Source: Craterilacuibacter sinensis
Lineage (GTDB): Bacteria > Pseudomonadota > Gammaproteobacteria > Burkholderiales > Chromobacteriaceae
Assembly (NCBI RefSeq): GCF_009831765.1
Contig: NZ_WSSB01000001.1
Location: 358,180 to 422,179, forward strand
Direction: 5' to 3'
DNA length: 64,000 nucleotides
Shown here piece by piece: positions 24,886 through 33,890 of this stretch. The notes under the pieces are model-generated. The model saw nothing but the letters and a program-made list of their open reading frames with translations. It ran no database searches and had not been told where the DNA came from. The translations under genes and the position numbers were made by a program. The stretch's first letter is position 1. Each line of letters starts with the position of its first letter.

Positions 24886-25925
24886 GCCGCTTGCAGCGTG
24901 GCGGCGACGCCGGCCAGCACATCGGGCGCGAGCGAAGGCAGCGCGATTTTTTGCGCTTGCGCCAGATGGGTGTAATGGCGGTCCATCGAGCGCAGATAGA
25001 GCGGGTCGTAATGCAAGGTCAGCAGCTCGCCGACCAGCAGGCCGAATTCACCGCTACGGATCAGCGCCGACCAGTGCCCCAGCTGCTCCTTGGAGTGCAC
25101 CGCCTTGAGAAAGCCCAGTTGCTTGATCAGGCTTTCCGGGTCGGACACATAAAAATCGTAGTCTTCCAGCAAGAAACGCACGCGCTCTGCCAGCGGTACA
25201 TCCACCAGCAGGCAAGGGCTCTGGTGCATGCGCTCGAACAGCGACAAGGGCAGGGTGACCTGGCCGACTTTCTTGCTTTCCGACTCGATAAATACCGGGC
25301 GGGAAAAATCCAGCTTGCGCATGGCGGCCAGCAGTTGCGAGTCGAATGATTTCTGGCTGGGTTGCGGCGAGCCTGGCAGCTTGCCCAGGACCGAGCCTCT
25401 ATGGTTGGCCAGCCCTTCCAGATCCAGCACCTGATGGCCGGCGTGTGCCAGCGCATCCAGCAGCCGGCTCTTGCCCGACCCGGTTGGTCCGCACACCACG
25501 CGCAAGTCCAGCGTGGATGGCAGGTTTTCCAGCTGCGCCAGCACTTCGTGGCGATAGGCCTTATAGCCGCCTTGCAGCTGGTAAACCGGCCAGCCGACCT
25601 GTGCGAACACGGTCGCCATGGCGCCGGAGCGCTGTCCGCCGCGCCAGCAATAAATCAGCGGCCGCCAGTTGCGCGGCTTGTCGGCGAACTGTTCTTCCAG
25701 CGCCAGCGCGATATTGCGCGACACCAAGGCCGCGCCGACCTTGCGTGCTTCAAACGGCGACACCTGCTTGTACAGCGTGCCGACTTCGTGGCGTTGCGCG
25801 TCATCCAGCACCGGGCAATTGATGGCGCCGGGGATGTGGTCTTCGGCAAATTCGGCAGGGGACCGCACGTCGATCACCTCGTCAAATTGCCCCAGTTGTG
25901 CTACGGTCGCGGGCTTGAAAAGCAT
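24882..25925 (-). CDS. mnmH: tRNA 2-selenouridine synthase
   Basis: MnmH (SelU, YbbB) replaces sulfur by selenium at position 2 of U34, using selenophosphate, through a geranylated intermediate. The 347-residue protein has an N-terminal rhodanese domain (EVIDVRSPAEFAEDHIPGA; catalytic Cys in YCWRGGQRSG near residue 95) and a C-terminal P-loop domain (VCGPTGSGKSRLLDALAHAG near residue 145). The likely start is 25925, only 21 bases from the divergent selD start codon, and no clear ribosome site is visible. An upstream in-frame start would overlap selD. The selD neighbour supplies its selenium donor. Confidence 0.95.
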   Translation of the reverse strand: MLFKPATVAQLGQFDEVIDVRSPAEFAEDHIPGAINCPVLDDAQRHEVGTLYKQVSPFEARKVGAALVSRNIALALEEQFADKPRNWRPLIYCWRGGQRSGAMATVFAQVGWPVYQLQGGYKAYRHEVLAQLENLPSTLDLRVVCGPTGSGKSRLLDALAHAGHQVLDLEGLANHRGSVLGKLPGSPQPSQKSFDSQLLAAMRKLDFSRPVFIESESKKVGQVTLPLSLFERMHQSPCLLVDVPLAERVRFLLEDYDFYVSDPESLIKQLGFLKAVHSKEQLGHWSALIRSGEFGLLVGELLTLHYDPLYLRSMDRHYTHLAQAQKIALPSLAPDVLAGVAATLQAA

Positions 25926-25946
25926 AGTATTTGGAAGGACTTTATC

Positions 25947-26987
25947 GTGTCCGTAATCAGATTGACCCAATTGTCTCACGGCGGTGGTTGCGGTTGCAAA
26001 ATCGCGCCGTCAGTGCTCGAAACCATACTCGCCAGTACCCGCGAGAAGATGGTCTTCCCTAATTTGCTGGTCGGCACCGAAACGGCTGACGACGCAGCGG
26101 TATACAAACTGAACGAGTCGCAGGCGCTGGTCGCCACTACCGACTTCTTCATGCCCATTGTGGACGATGCCTTCGATTTTGGCCGGATTGCTGCAACCAA
26201 CGCGATTTCCGACATCTACGCCATGGGCGCGACTCCCATCATGGCGCTGGCGATTGTAGGCATGCCGGTGAACGTGTTGCCGGTAGAAACCATACGCGAC
26301 ATCCTCGCCGGCGGTGAGTCGGTGTGCCACGCAGCCGGTATCCCGATTGCCGGCGGCCACTCCATCGATGCGCCCGAGCCTATTTATGGTCTGGTGGCCA
26401 TGGGCATCGTGCACCCCGACCAGCTCAAGCGTAACGACGACGCCCAAGAGGGCGATGTACTGATTCTGGGCAAGGGGCTGGGAGTCGGCATTCTGGCGCA
26501 GGCGATGAAGCGCGGCGAACTGGACGAGGCCGGCTATGCGGCACTGATCGCCTCGACGACCCAGCTCAATACGGTGGGCGCCAAGCTGGCCGCCTTGCCT
26601 GAGGTGCATGCGCTGACCGACGTGACCGGTTTTGGCCTGATGGGCCACCTGCTGGAAGTCTGTCGCGGTGCCAAGCTTGCGGCCGAGGTCGAATTCGACA
26701 AGGTGCCGGTCATTACTGAAGCGCGCCCGTTTGCCGAAGCCGGCATCGGCCCCGGCGCGATTGAGCGCAATCAGGCCAGCTTCGGCCATGATGTCGATTT
26801 TGCCGAGGGTTTGGCACAGTGGAAGCGCCGGCTGCTGGTCGACCCGCAAACCAGCGGTGGCTTGCTGGCGGCCGTTGCGCCGGAAAAAGCCGACGCCGTG
26901 CTGGCCATGTTCCGCGAAGCGGGCTTTGGCTACGCCTCGGTGATTGGCAAGCTGCAAGCCGGCGATGCGCGGGTCAGCGTGATTTAA
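25947..26987 (+). CDS. selD: Selenide, water dikinase (selenophosphate synthetase)
   Basis: It makes selenophosphate from selenide and ATP for both selenocysteine and 2-selenouridine. The 346-residue protein has the glycine-rich N-terminus with catalytic Cys and Lys (LSHGGGCGCKIAPSVLE); the site that is Sec in some homologues is a Cys codon here (TGC). Further landmarks are ATTDFFMPIVDD, FGRIAATNAISDIYAMG, AGGHSIDAPEP, LTDVTGFGLMGHLLE and DPQTSGGLL. The start is GTG at 25947, set by GGAAGGA seven bases upstream and by homologue length. Divergent from mnmH. Confidence 0.97.
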   Translation: MSVIRLTQLSHGGGCGCKIAPSVLETILASTREKMVFPNLLVGTETADDAAVYKLNESQALVATTDFFMPIVDDAFDFGRIAATNAISDIYAMGATPIMALAIVGMPVNVLPVETIRDILAGGESVCHAAGIPIAGGHSIDAPEPIYGLVAMGIVHPDQLKRNDDAQEGDVLILGKGLGVGILAQAMKRGELDEAGYAALIASTTQLNTVGAKLAALPEVHALTDVTGFGLMGHLLEVCRGAKLAAEVEFDKVPVITEARPFAEAGIGPGAIERNQASFGHDVDFAEGLAQWKRRLLVDPQTSGGLLAAVAPEKADAVLAMFREAGFGYASVIGKLQAGDARVSVI

Positions 26988-27035
26988 CGCAGCAGGGTGG
27001 GTGAGGCCGCAGGCCATAACCCGCCCGCTCAAACA

Positions 27036-27064
27036 GAGGGCCGTACGCATTCGCGTGTGGCCCT
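27036..27064 (+). terminator. Terminator of selD
   Basis: AGGGCCGTACGC / GCGTGTGGCCCT, a 12-bp stem with two G-U pairs and a 4-base loop, followed by TTTGCTTTT. Confidence 0.75.
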
Positions 27065-27114
27065 TTGCTTTTATGGGGGCGAAGAGGGTGCCGGCATGCT
27101 GCGCGTGATCGTCC

Positions 27115-27732
27115 TCAGATGGCCAGTTGCGCGAGCTTATAAAGCGCGAAGGCGACCAGCACCGCGCCGGCTGCGCGGTTGATTCCGCTGCGTATCTGCA
27201 GGTTGATGCGATGGCGCAGCGCCGCGCAGCCGAAGCTCAATACGACCCACCATAGTGCCGACCCGATAAAGACACCGCTGACAAACACCGCCGTCCCGCC
27301 TGCGACGGCTTGCTGGCTGCCCAATGCCGCAAAGATGGCGATAAAGGTGGTCACCGTCATCGGGTTGGTTGCCGTGAGTGCCAGTACCGATGCGTAAGCG
27401 GCAGGCAGTCCTGTGGTGCGGGGTGTCTTGGCCGGGTCACTGGCGGTGGGAGCACGCAGCATGCCCACGCCCAGCCACAGCATAAATAAAGCGCCAGCCA
27501 GCGCGAGTGGCCCAGCGATGCCGGTAAATGCATGCATCAGGGCGTTGGTGCCAAGCGCGCCTAATAGCGCATATAAGGCGTCAGCGCTGGCTGCGCCCAG
27601 CCCGCTGACCAGACCATAACGGGCACCGGACTCAAGCGCGCGCTGCATGCACAACAAACCGATCGGCCCCAGCGGTGCCGCTACCGAAAGCCCGATCAGG
27701 GCAGATTGCAGAAATAGAGTGCCGGACGACAT
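27115..27732 (-). CDS. LysE/RhtB-family amino-acid exporter
   Basis: A 205-residue inner-membrane protein with about six helices. The family signature near the N-terminus is visible (SALIGLSVAAPLGPIGLLCM, then RYGLVSGLGAASADALYALL), as is the conserved TNPMTVTTFIAIFAALG. Members export Lys, Arg, Thr, homoserine or Leu; the substrate is not set by sequence. It is divergent from an Lrp/AsnC regulator 130 bases away, the classical arrangement of an amino-acid-responsive regulator and its exporter. Confidence 0.92.
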   Translation of the reverse strand: MSSGTLFLQSALIGLSVAAPLGPIGLLCMQRALESGARYGLVSGLGAASADALYALLGALGTNALMHAFTGIAGPLALAGALFMLWLGVGMLRAPTASDPAKTPRTTGLPAAYASVLALTATNPMTVTTFIAIFAALGSQQAVAGGTAVFVSGVFIGSALWWVVLSFGCAALRHRINLQIRSGINRAAGAVLVAFALYKLAQLAI

Positions 27733-27861
27733 GGGATACCTTCTTTGCGGGTGTAGATAAAGGTATTTTCATGCTTGTGGCCTGGGCTTTGAATGCGATA
27801 ATTCAGGTAAATCGATTGCTTTCCTTAAAAAGTAATGATTAACACGAGGATGACTTAAAAA

Positions 27862-28308
27862 ATGGAAATAGATGGCAAGGCGTGGGCGCTCTTGCAGGCG
27901 ATCCAGCAGGATGCCCGCATGTCGTTGACCGAACTGGCTGCGCGTGTCGGCCTGTCAGTACCGGCAACATCGGAGCGCATGAAACGGCTGGAAGAGGCGG
28001 GCGTGATCCGCGCTTATCGCGCGCACGTTGATCCGGTGCTTGTGGGTTACGGTGTGCAGGCCTTGATCGGTATGACCACGCCGCAGCCGGGCAAGCAAAA
28101 GCTGTTGGCCAAATTGGGTGAAATGCCGGAAGTGATCGAGTGCCTGCATGTGACCGGCGAGGATTCCTACAGACTGCGCGTGGTCGCGCACGACATCGCC
28201 CACCTTGAGGCGCTGGTTGGTGCGATCAACCACTTCGGTGAAACCCGCACCTCTATCATCATGTCGACGCCGATCCCGCTGCGGCCGCTGGCGCCGCCAG
28301 TACGGTGA
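27862..28308 (+). CDS. Lrp/AsnC-family transcriptional regulator
   Basis: A 148-residue feast/famine regulator. The N-terminal HTH (MSLTELAARVGLSVPATSERMKRLE, residues about 19-43) is followed by the RAM ligand domain (YGVQALIGMTT, VIECLHVTGEDSYRLRVVAHDI). It probably binds an amino acid and controls the divergent LysE-type exporter as well as itself. The start has the AGGATG upstream region typical of a weak ribosome site. Nothing is missing relative to the family length of about 150. Confidence 0.94.
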   Translation: MEIDGKAWALLQAIQQDARMSLTELAARVGLSVPATSERMKRLEEAGVIRAYRAHVDPVLVGYGVQALIGMTTPQPGKQKLLAKLGEMPEVIECLHVTGEDSYRLRVVAHDIAHLEALVGAINHFGETRTSIIMSTPIPLRPLAPPVR

Positions 28309-28415
28309 TGTGGCTGCGCTGGTGGGCCATACCCACCAGCAGCCAGGCGCCCGGTACCGGCTGACGCCGCAGACTGGCCACTAGCCCACCTTGTGCCTTG
28401 GTGCAACGCCTAAGG

Positions 28416-28443
28416 GGCGGGACCGGGATGGTCCTGGTCCCGC
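28416..28443 (-). terminator. GC-rich hairpin after the exported SDR gene
   Basis: GCGGGACC / GGTCCCGC arms around GGGATGGTCCT, 23 bases past the SDR stop on the minus strand. There is no clear T-run, so it may be a processing or rho-linked hairpin. Confidence 0.5.
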
Positions 28444-28465
28444 GCGAGCCGCAGATGCAGCGGGC

Positions 28466-29449
28466 TCAGTATGCCGTCCAGCCGCCATCGGTTGCGTAAA
28501 TGGCACCGGTGAGGTTGGAAGCTTCATCGGATAGCAGGAAGCAGATCACGGCCGCCTGTTCCCACACCGTGGATTGACGCTTTTTACTGTCGGCGTAGGC
28601 CAGAAGGCTGAGCGTCTTGGTGCGCCCCATATTGGGCACTTCGGTGTTTGGGTTGTCCTTGCTGGCGGCCATGACATATTTTATGGCCATGTCGGTCATT
28701 GCTGTTTCGGTTGCGGCCATATTGACCGAATTGACGCGGATACCATACGGGGCGTAGTCGATAGCACCATTGCGGGTCAGGCCATTACAGGCGTGCTTGC
28801 TGGCGACATAGGCCGAGTTGCCAGCCAGGCCGGTGAGGCCTGCAATCGAGCAAATATTCACGATCGCTCCACCCTTGCCCTGTTTCAGCATCGGCTTCAG
28901 TTCCGCGCGCATGGACTTAAATACACCTGTCGCATTGACATCCATCAGCGTGTCAAAGTACTCGTCACCCGCATCCGCAATGGCACTAGGAAGCAGGTTT
29001 TTTTGCTTTTGATAATCAAACACCGCATCGGGCGCCATGGCAGCCATGATTCCGGCTGAATTCAAGGCGCCATTGATTTCACCGTAAGTACGCAGGGTCA
29101 GGTCGACGGCTTTTTGCAAATCCTCGTTACTGCGCACATCGCCTTTCACGAACTCGGCTTTCCCGCCTTCCTTGCGGATCTGGGCTACCGTTTCCTTGCC
29201 GTCTTTGTCTAGCACGTCGAAAATCACCACGTTAGCCCCTTCACGAGCCAGGCGGATGGCAGATGCCGCACCGATGCCACGGGCTCCGCCGGTAATAAAG
29301 TAGGTTCGCCCTTCATGGCGTTTTGGAATGAAATAAGCCGGATCAATCGGCTTGATGTCGACAGGTTTGTAGTTTTCAGCCAATGCCGGTGTGGCCAGCA
29401 GGGTTCCGCTCAAAAGCAGCAGGCCTAGCGATTTTTTGATGGTATGCAT
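28466..29449 (-). CDS. Short-chain dehydrogenase/reductase with a Sec signal peptide
   Basis: A 327-residue protein. The first 25 residues are a textbook signal peptide (MHTIKKSLGLLLLSGTLLA then TPALA|EN). After a linker the SDR fold starts at about residue 48: cofactor loop TGGARGIGAASA, NNAG-equivalent NSAGIM, Ser in NICSIAGLTG, catalytic Tyr and Lys in YVASKHACNG, and DYAPYGIRVNSV and TDGGWTAY at the end. The family's reaction is NAD(P)-dependent oxidation or reduction of an alcohol or ketone, but those cofactors are normally cytosolic, so export would be odd. It lies 23 bases after an outer-membrane barrel gene on the same strand. The substrate is unknown. Confidence 0.88.
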   Translation of the reverse strand: MHTIKKSLGLLLLSGTLLATPALAENYKPVDIKPIDPAYFIPKRHEGRTYFITGGARGIGAASAIRLAREGANVVIFDVLDKDGKETVAQIRKEGGKAEFVKGDVRSNEDLQKAVDLTLRTYGEINGALNSAGIMAAMAPDAVFDYQKQKNLLPSAIADAGDEYFDTLMDVNATGVFKSMRAELKPMLKQGKGGAIVNICSIAGLTGLAGNSAYVASKHACNGLTRNGAIDYAPYGIRVNSVNMAATETAMTDMAIKYVMAASKDNPNTEVPNMGRTKTLSLLAYADSKKRQSTVWEQAAVICFLLSDEASNLTGAIYATDGGWTAY

Positions 29450-29472
29450 GACAGTTCCTCGACGGTGATGAA

Positions 29473-31224
29473 TCAGAAGCGGGCGATCATGAGCGCGCTG
29501 GCACTAAACCAGTTTTGGTAGTCGCCGTTCAATGCACGGCGTATCGCCGTGCCAGGTATGGTATAGGCAGCGGACATGACAAAAATCAGCTTCGGGTTGG
29601 CCACGTAACGCGCGGTCAGGTTAATTTCCTTGCCCAGATCGCGCGAGCTGAGCACCGACAGTGCCTGCGCGCCGCCCAGGTTGTTCAGCGTATCGGCCTT
29701 GAACAACCAGAATTGCGGGGTCAGCTCCCAGCGTGGCGAAGGGTTCAGCCTGGCCATAAAACGGTGGGCGATCACGTTGGAAGTCTGCACCACCTTGTAC
29801 TGGTTGAGCCCCTGCACCCATTCGTCACCGGCACCACCCGCGTACAGCGGATCCCAGCGCTCGAAGGCCTTGGTGTCGGGGTTGTCGCCGGTGAATTTCG
29901 AATAGCGGTAGCTGAGCGTCGGGCGCCAGGCGATGTCACGGAACTGCCAGCCGGCCTCCGCATAGCCGCCCCAGGCGTCCATGTCGAAATTCTCGTTGCT
30001 CTGGTGTGCGATTTCCGCCCGCGCGTACAGGCTGGACTGGCCGGGAGCAGGCTCGTAGGCCGCCCGCAGGTCCGCCACCCGCAGGCCCTCGCGCGAATAC
30101 ACAGCGTCTGGCGTGAAATAGGAAGCCCTCGACTTGGGTACCTGCAGCCACATGGCGCCCAGCCGCAACTCGGGCAGCACCCGCCCTTCGTAATTGACGC
30201 CATTGATCACGGTGCCGGTGTCGAGTTCCTCAAGCTCGTCCGGGTCCAGCCTGAAGAACTCGAGCTTGTGGCGGTCGTAGACAAACATGGCGTGGGCCAG
30301 CGGATTGGCGGCGTCGCGCGGGTTGGACTGCAACGCAGCCCGCTCGCCGCCGTTAGCCGAAGCCAGCCTGAGGATCATGCCGTTATCGACCTGAAAAGGC
30401 TTCCTGCCGTAGAGCAGGCTGAAGACGCGCAGGCCACCCTGATCGGTCGTATCGCGGCCGACAAAGCCGAGGTAGGCGTCTTCCACTCCGCCATGCGCGC
30501 GCGTCTCGTCAGTGAACAGCTCCGGCCCCCACGAGCCCGACACGATATAGCTCGCACCGCCAAACACCGAGATCCGGTCGCTGAGCGCACTCAGGCCGTA
30601 CAAGCCGGCTTCCACGCTGCTCTCGAGCCAGGTGTCGGTGCCGTCACTACCGGAAGGCACCCGCGCCAGCGGATTGCCCGCCGTCAGCACCTCGGGGCGG
30701 CCGAAAAAGGCGTGGGTATTGGAAAACACCATCGTCTTGTTTTCCAGCTTGGCCAGCAGTGCCGAGCGGTCGTCCGCGTACAGGGTCGGGAAGTCCTGCC
30801 AGCCGCGGCCGCGCAATACGCCGATCGGCACCTCATCCAGCGGCCTTGCCACATCGCTGAGGGCGACGTCGACGACCAGCTCCAGCGAGCCATTGCCGCC
30901 CAGACGCGCCTGATAGCTTGCATCCTTGACGAACGCCAGCCGGCGGACCTGGTTGAGCATCAGGTCGCTGCGCGACGGGTCGTACAGGTCACCCGAAAAC
31001 GCGCCAAAAGCCTTGAGTACGGCGTCGCGGTAAGCAGCGTTTTCCTTCTGGCCGCCGTCGAACACGACCTGGACAGCCCCGATCCGCCGTCCTGAATAAT
31101 CGCCGTCGCTGCCTGCCATGGCTGGCGAGAAAAATGGCGAAATCGCCCACACCAGCACGACCCACTGCAGTACCCGCCGGCACCCCCGGCCTGCCACTGC
31201 CCACCAGCTTTTCCAGTCAAGCAT
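29473..31224 (-). CDS. Outer-membrane beta-barrel protein (alginate-export-like, with N-terminal soluble domain)
   Basis: A 583-residue exported protein. A long signal sequence runs to about residue 37 (VVLVWAISPFFSPAMAG). A soluble domain of about 90 residues follows (RIGAVQVVFDGGQKENAAYR to ELVVDVALSD) that looks like a single POTRA-type module. From residue about 130 on there are alternating amphipathic strands rich in Tyr, Trp and Gly, ending in Phe (SASALMIARF), the usual outer-membrane barrel signature. Segments such as YRYSKFTGDNPDTKAFERWD and MARLNPSPRWELTPQFWLF recall the alginate-export (AlgE-like) family. Start 31224 follows AGGAG. Probable operon with the exported SDR. The transported compound is unknown. 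Confidence 0.75.
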   Translation of the reverse strand: MLDWKSWWAVAGRGCRRVLQWVVLVWAISPFFSPAMAGSDGDYSGRRIGAVQVVFDGGQKENAAYRDAVLKAFGAFSGDLYDPSRSDLMLNQVRRLAFVKDASYQARLGGNGSLELVVDVALSDVARPLDEVPIGVLRGRGWQDFPTLYADDRSALLAKLENKTMVFSNTHAFFGRPEVLTAGNPLARVPSGSDGTDTWLESSVEAGLYGLSALSDRISVFGGASYIVSGSWGPELFTDETRAHGGVEDAYLGFVGRDTTDQGGLRVFSLLYGRKPFQVDNGMILRLASANGGERAALQSNPRDAANPLAHAMFVYDRHKLEFFRLDPDELEELDTGTVINGVNYEGRVLPELRLGAMWLQVPKSRASYFTPDAVYSREGLRVADLRAAYEPAPGQSSLYARAEIAHQSNENFDMDAWGGYAEAGWQFRDIAWRPTLSYRYSKFTGDNPDTKAFERWDPLYAGGAGDEWVQGLNQYKVVQTSNVIAHRFMARLNPSPRWELTPQFWLFKADTLNNLGGAQALSVLSSRDLGKEINLTARYVANPKLIFVMSAAYTIPGTAIRRALNGDYQNWFSASALMIARF

Positions 31225-31447
31225 CGCCTCTCCTCGTGCCCGGTACCCTATGCCAGCCTGCCTTGCCCAGATATGGTCCTTGTCATTGCAGGTAACACTG
31301 TAAATGCCAGTCTAGGTCAATCTATCGGTATGGCTTGGGGTTTGTGTGAAACGGACGAACCCAGTGTTGCGTGCGTGGTAACACCGGCCCGGGAAGCAAG
31401 CCTGTAGCATGAGCAAGGCCACCCGCAGGTGGCCATTGAAGTGAATG

Positions 31448-31930
31448 CTAGTTTTTCTCCGGCATCGCGGAGGAGTGGTGGCTGGTGATGAGCCACTCAT
31501 GGCCATCCCAGCGATAGGTGTAGCTGTACCGGCCGCTGACCGTTTCCCCTGTCTTGCCAAAGGTGAAGGTGTAGAGTCCCGCATCCAGTGCCGTATTGCA
31601 GCCTGTCTCTATCATCCGCTGGTCGATCTTGCCGGAAGGCCGGTCTTTCAGGAAATAGCGGAAATAGTCTTCCTTTTCAGATGGCGTGAGCCGCGGCTTG
31701 TTTGATACGGTAGGCAACAGAATGGAGCGCTCTGCATAGTTGGCAACTACCTGATGGGGGTCTCCTGTCTGAAGCGACTGATTCCAGCGATCAAATAGCG
31801 CCGCGACCTCGGCTTCGGATATCGGCTTGCAACTTTCGGTATGGGCCTCCTGTTGTCTCGCCTGGGAGGGCGGACCCGAGGCGCAGCCAGCAAGAGCCGT
31901 CGCAACGAAAAGCAGACTCAACATTCTCAT
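31448..31930 (-). CDS. Lipoprotein with NTF2-like (SgcJ/EcaC, DUF4440-type) domain
   Basis: A 160-residue precursor. The signal peptide ends in a lipobox (LLFVATALAGCAS), so Cys near residue 17 would be lipidated. The mature part has the SgcJ/EcaC NTF2-like pattern (VAALFDRWNQSLQTGDPHQV, YAERSILLPTVSNKP, YTFTFG, GRYSYTYRWDGHEWLITSHHSSAMP). Such domains bind small hydrophobic ligands or act as accessory folds; function is unknown. The start at 31930 has GGAG nine bases upstream; a longer frame adds residues before the signal. It is separate from the barrel gene by 223 bases with no gene. Confidence 0.85.
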   Translation of the reverse strand: MRMLSLLFVATALAGCASGPPSQARQQEAHTESCKPISEAEVAALFDRWNQSLQTGDPHQVVANYAERSILLPTVSNKPRLTPSEKEDYFRYFLKDRPSGKIDQRMIETGCNTALDAGLYTFTFGKTGETVSGRYSYTYRWDGHEWLITSHHSSAMPEKN

Positions 31931-32206
31931 GTTCTGGTTCTCCAGTACTTTTCGCATCTTTGGCCGCCGGTAGCGGCAGCATATGGCGCGGCAAGCGAGT
32001 TGTAGATTTACAGCATGGCTGGCGCCCGGAGCGTGCTATCCATTTCATGTCGCGATAGGTATCTGCAGCTTCGGTGGCATCCTGCACCACGCAGGAACTC
32101 TAGCACCTCGTCACAGGACAAGATCCCGTTTTTCCGGGTTCGGCGGGTATTTGTCTGGCAATCCCTTTGCCGCTGAGGGGGCGCAGATAGCGGGGCGGGA
32201 GGTAAG

Positions 32207-32338
32207 ACACCGGCCACCCTTAGGCCGCCGGCATCTTGTTTAGCTACCAGGAAACAAAAACGGGTGGATGCCGCTGCGGACAAAGCCTTCTTCTTCGATG
32301 GCGGCGTCGGGCATTAGCGTCGCCAGATCGTCGGCCAC
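32207..32338. repeat. 132-bp direct repeat, left copy
   Basis: Aligns without gaps to 33891-34022 (12 mismatches by my count, about 91% identity). It contains the last 33 codons or so of fdhE plus 33 bases downstream of that gene. The two copies flank the TPR gene. Confidence 0.9.
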
Positions 32339-32341
32339 CCT
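32240..32341 (-). pseudogene. Duplicated 3' end of fdhE
   Basis: Reads [20 protein letters not shown] then [12 protein letters not shown] and a stop, against the same end of intact fdhE at 33924 with three residue differences (M, P and H for T, L and N). It has no start of its own. Confidence 0.88.
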
Positions 32342-32346
32342 ACGCG

Positions 32347-33783
32347 CTACAGGGTGGCCGTCGCTTCTTCCTGAGCGAGGGTAGGGGTGTGCGTTTGGCT
32401 GGTCGATTGCTGCTGGTGTTCGTTCCATAAGCGCTCGACCATCGCCCGGAAGTCTGCATCTTCCGCAATGGGGTGCTGGTCAATATCAGTCAGCGTGTCT
32501 TTGTAGAGATTTTTGCCACCATTATTTGGTGAGTCGAGGGCGGTACGGAAGGATTTCTCGGCGGCTGCGCGCTCGTCGAGCAACCATTGGACGTAGGCCA
32601 GGTTGCTGAGGGCGGAGCCTTCATTCTCGTTGAGTTGCAAGCTTTTTAGCAGGTTTTCTTTTGCCGTGTTCAGTATGGTCAGCGTCTGTGTTTTGTCTTG
32701 CCATGACTGCTTAGCTTGCATTAATAGCGTAAAACCTATGCCGTTGAAGGCATGCGCCACCTGCTTGCGGATGGTGGGCGTGTCGTCAGATGAGTAGTTT
32801 TCAATAAGTCTCTTGCAGATGGAGATCAACTCGTCTGGTTTCTGCATTTTTTCGAGGGTGACAGCCATATTGGCCATGGCCTTGGCGACTTGTTCGCGGA
32901 TGGCGGGTGTATTGTCTAACGAGTATCTATCGATAAGCTCTCGGTAGGTGGCACACGCTTCATCGTTACGTCGCAAATGATTTAATGTGAGTGCTCGATT
33001 GAGGAGGGCTTGTGCGGTGTTACCTGCTCCGGCATTTGGAATGCAGCTTGCGTGCTTCCAGTACTGGGCTGCGTCTTCGTATTTCTCAGTGTTATATGCG
33101 TCAAATGCCCGGGTGTTCCAGTCGTCGAAAGAGTAGCTGGCTTCCGGTTTTTCTCGAATGTGTTCGGCGTCTTGTTTGAGGGCTTCTTTTTCCTGTGCGC
33201 TGATGCGGGGCGTACCGATCTTTGAGTCACCCATATTTTTCTGAATTTCAGCCATTGCCTGGCTCGAATGCTGCTTTACTCCGTCGACTTCGTCATCGAT
33301 GTTGCCGTGTGCTTGTTTGGCTTTTAGCTTCAGTTCTTCAATTGTCTCTAGCAGAGTATTGTTGTTGTTCTTGAACCATTCTTGGCTGGCTTGTTCTGCT
33401 ATTTTTCCGGATTCTTTTTGCGCCTCTTCCCTAGCTTCCCTTTTGGCTTTTTGAGCGACTGAAAAACCACCGATAAAGCCACCTGCAGTGAGGAGTAAGG
33501 TCACCAAAATACTCGCAATACCAATGATCACTGAAAAGCGGTCAATTCCCTGCCCAATATCGGTGACCCGATTGTTCTGCTCGTCGATCCTTTTTTCCAG
33601 TGCATCGATTCTTGCCTTGACCGCTTCAGCATCTTTCTGCGCAAGTTCGCGCTGACTGTCGAGCTTAAGCTGCAGCAGTTCCTTGTTCGCAGCGAAGTCG
33701 TCCCGGCTGACGGCTTCGGCTGTGGCGGGGAGAGCGATGCTCAGCAGCAGGCTGAGCCAAAGTAGACGTAGCAGGCGGGTCAT
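32347..33783 (-). CDS. Membrane-anchored coiled-coil/TPR protein
   Basis: A 478-residue protein. It has a signal peptide ([20 protein letters not shown] then TAEA), a coiled coil at about residues 30-80 (Lys/Glu/Gln heptads), a transmembrane helix at about 90-115 ([19 protein letters not shown]) and a second charged coiled coil to about 175. TPR-like helical repeats follow at about 215-440 ([55 protein letters not shown]). It is visibly less GC-rich than its surroundings and is flanked by direct repeats copied from fdhE, so it was probably inserted here. Function unknown; TPRs suggest protein binding at the membrane. The exact start is uncertain as no good ribosome site is seen. Confidence 0.82.
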   Translation of the reverse strand: MTRLLRLLWLSLLLSIALPATAEAVSRDDFAANKELLQLKLDSQRELAQKDAEAVKARIDALEKRIDEQNNRVTDIGQGIDRFSVIIGIASILVTLLLTAGGFIGGFSVAQKAKREAREEAQKESGKIAEQASQEWFKNNNNTLLETIEELKLKAKQAHGNIDDEVDGVKQHSSQAMAEIQKNMGDSKIGTPRISAQEKEALKQDAEHIREKPEASYSFDDWNTRAFDAYNTEKYEDAAQYWKHASCIPNAGAGNTAQALLNRALTLNHLRRNDEACATYRELIDRYSLDNTPAIREQVAKAMANMAVTLEKMQKPDELISICKRLIENYSSDDTPTIRKQVAHAFNGIGFTLLMQAKQSWQDKTQTLTILNTAKENLLKSLQLNENEGSALSNLAYVQWLLDERAAAEKSFRTALDSPNNGGKNLYKDTLTDIDQHPIAEDADFRAMVERLWNEHQQQSTSQTHTPTLAQEEATATL

Positions 33784-33890
33784 GGAGGAGCAGACGTAAA
33801 AGCGACAAGGTCGGATTATGCCATTGGCGCAGTGGGAGGTGGCGGTGCTATAGCAAATTGCTGTTGGTTTGTATGTTGGGGAGGGGAGTA

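Noticed and set aside
25975..25999. A possible selenocysteine codon in selD
   Set aside because: The catalytic position reads TGC (Cys), not TGA.
29515..31095. A 526-codon frame antisense to the barrel gene
   Set aside because: It mirrors the barrel gene throughout and has no recognisable motifs or ribosome site.
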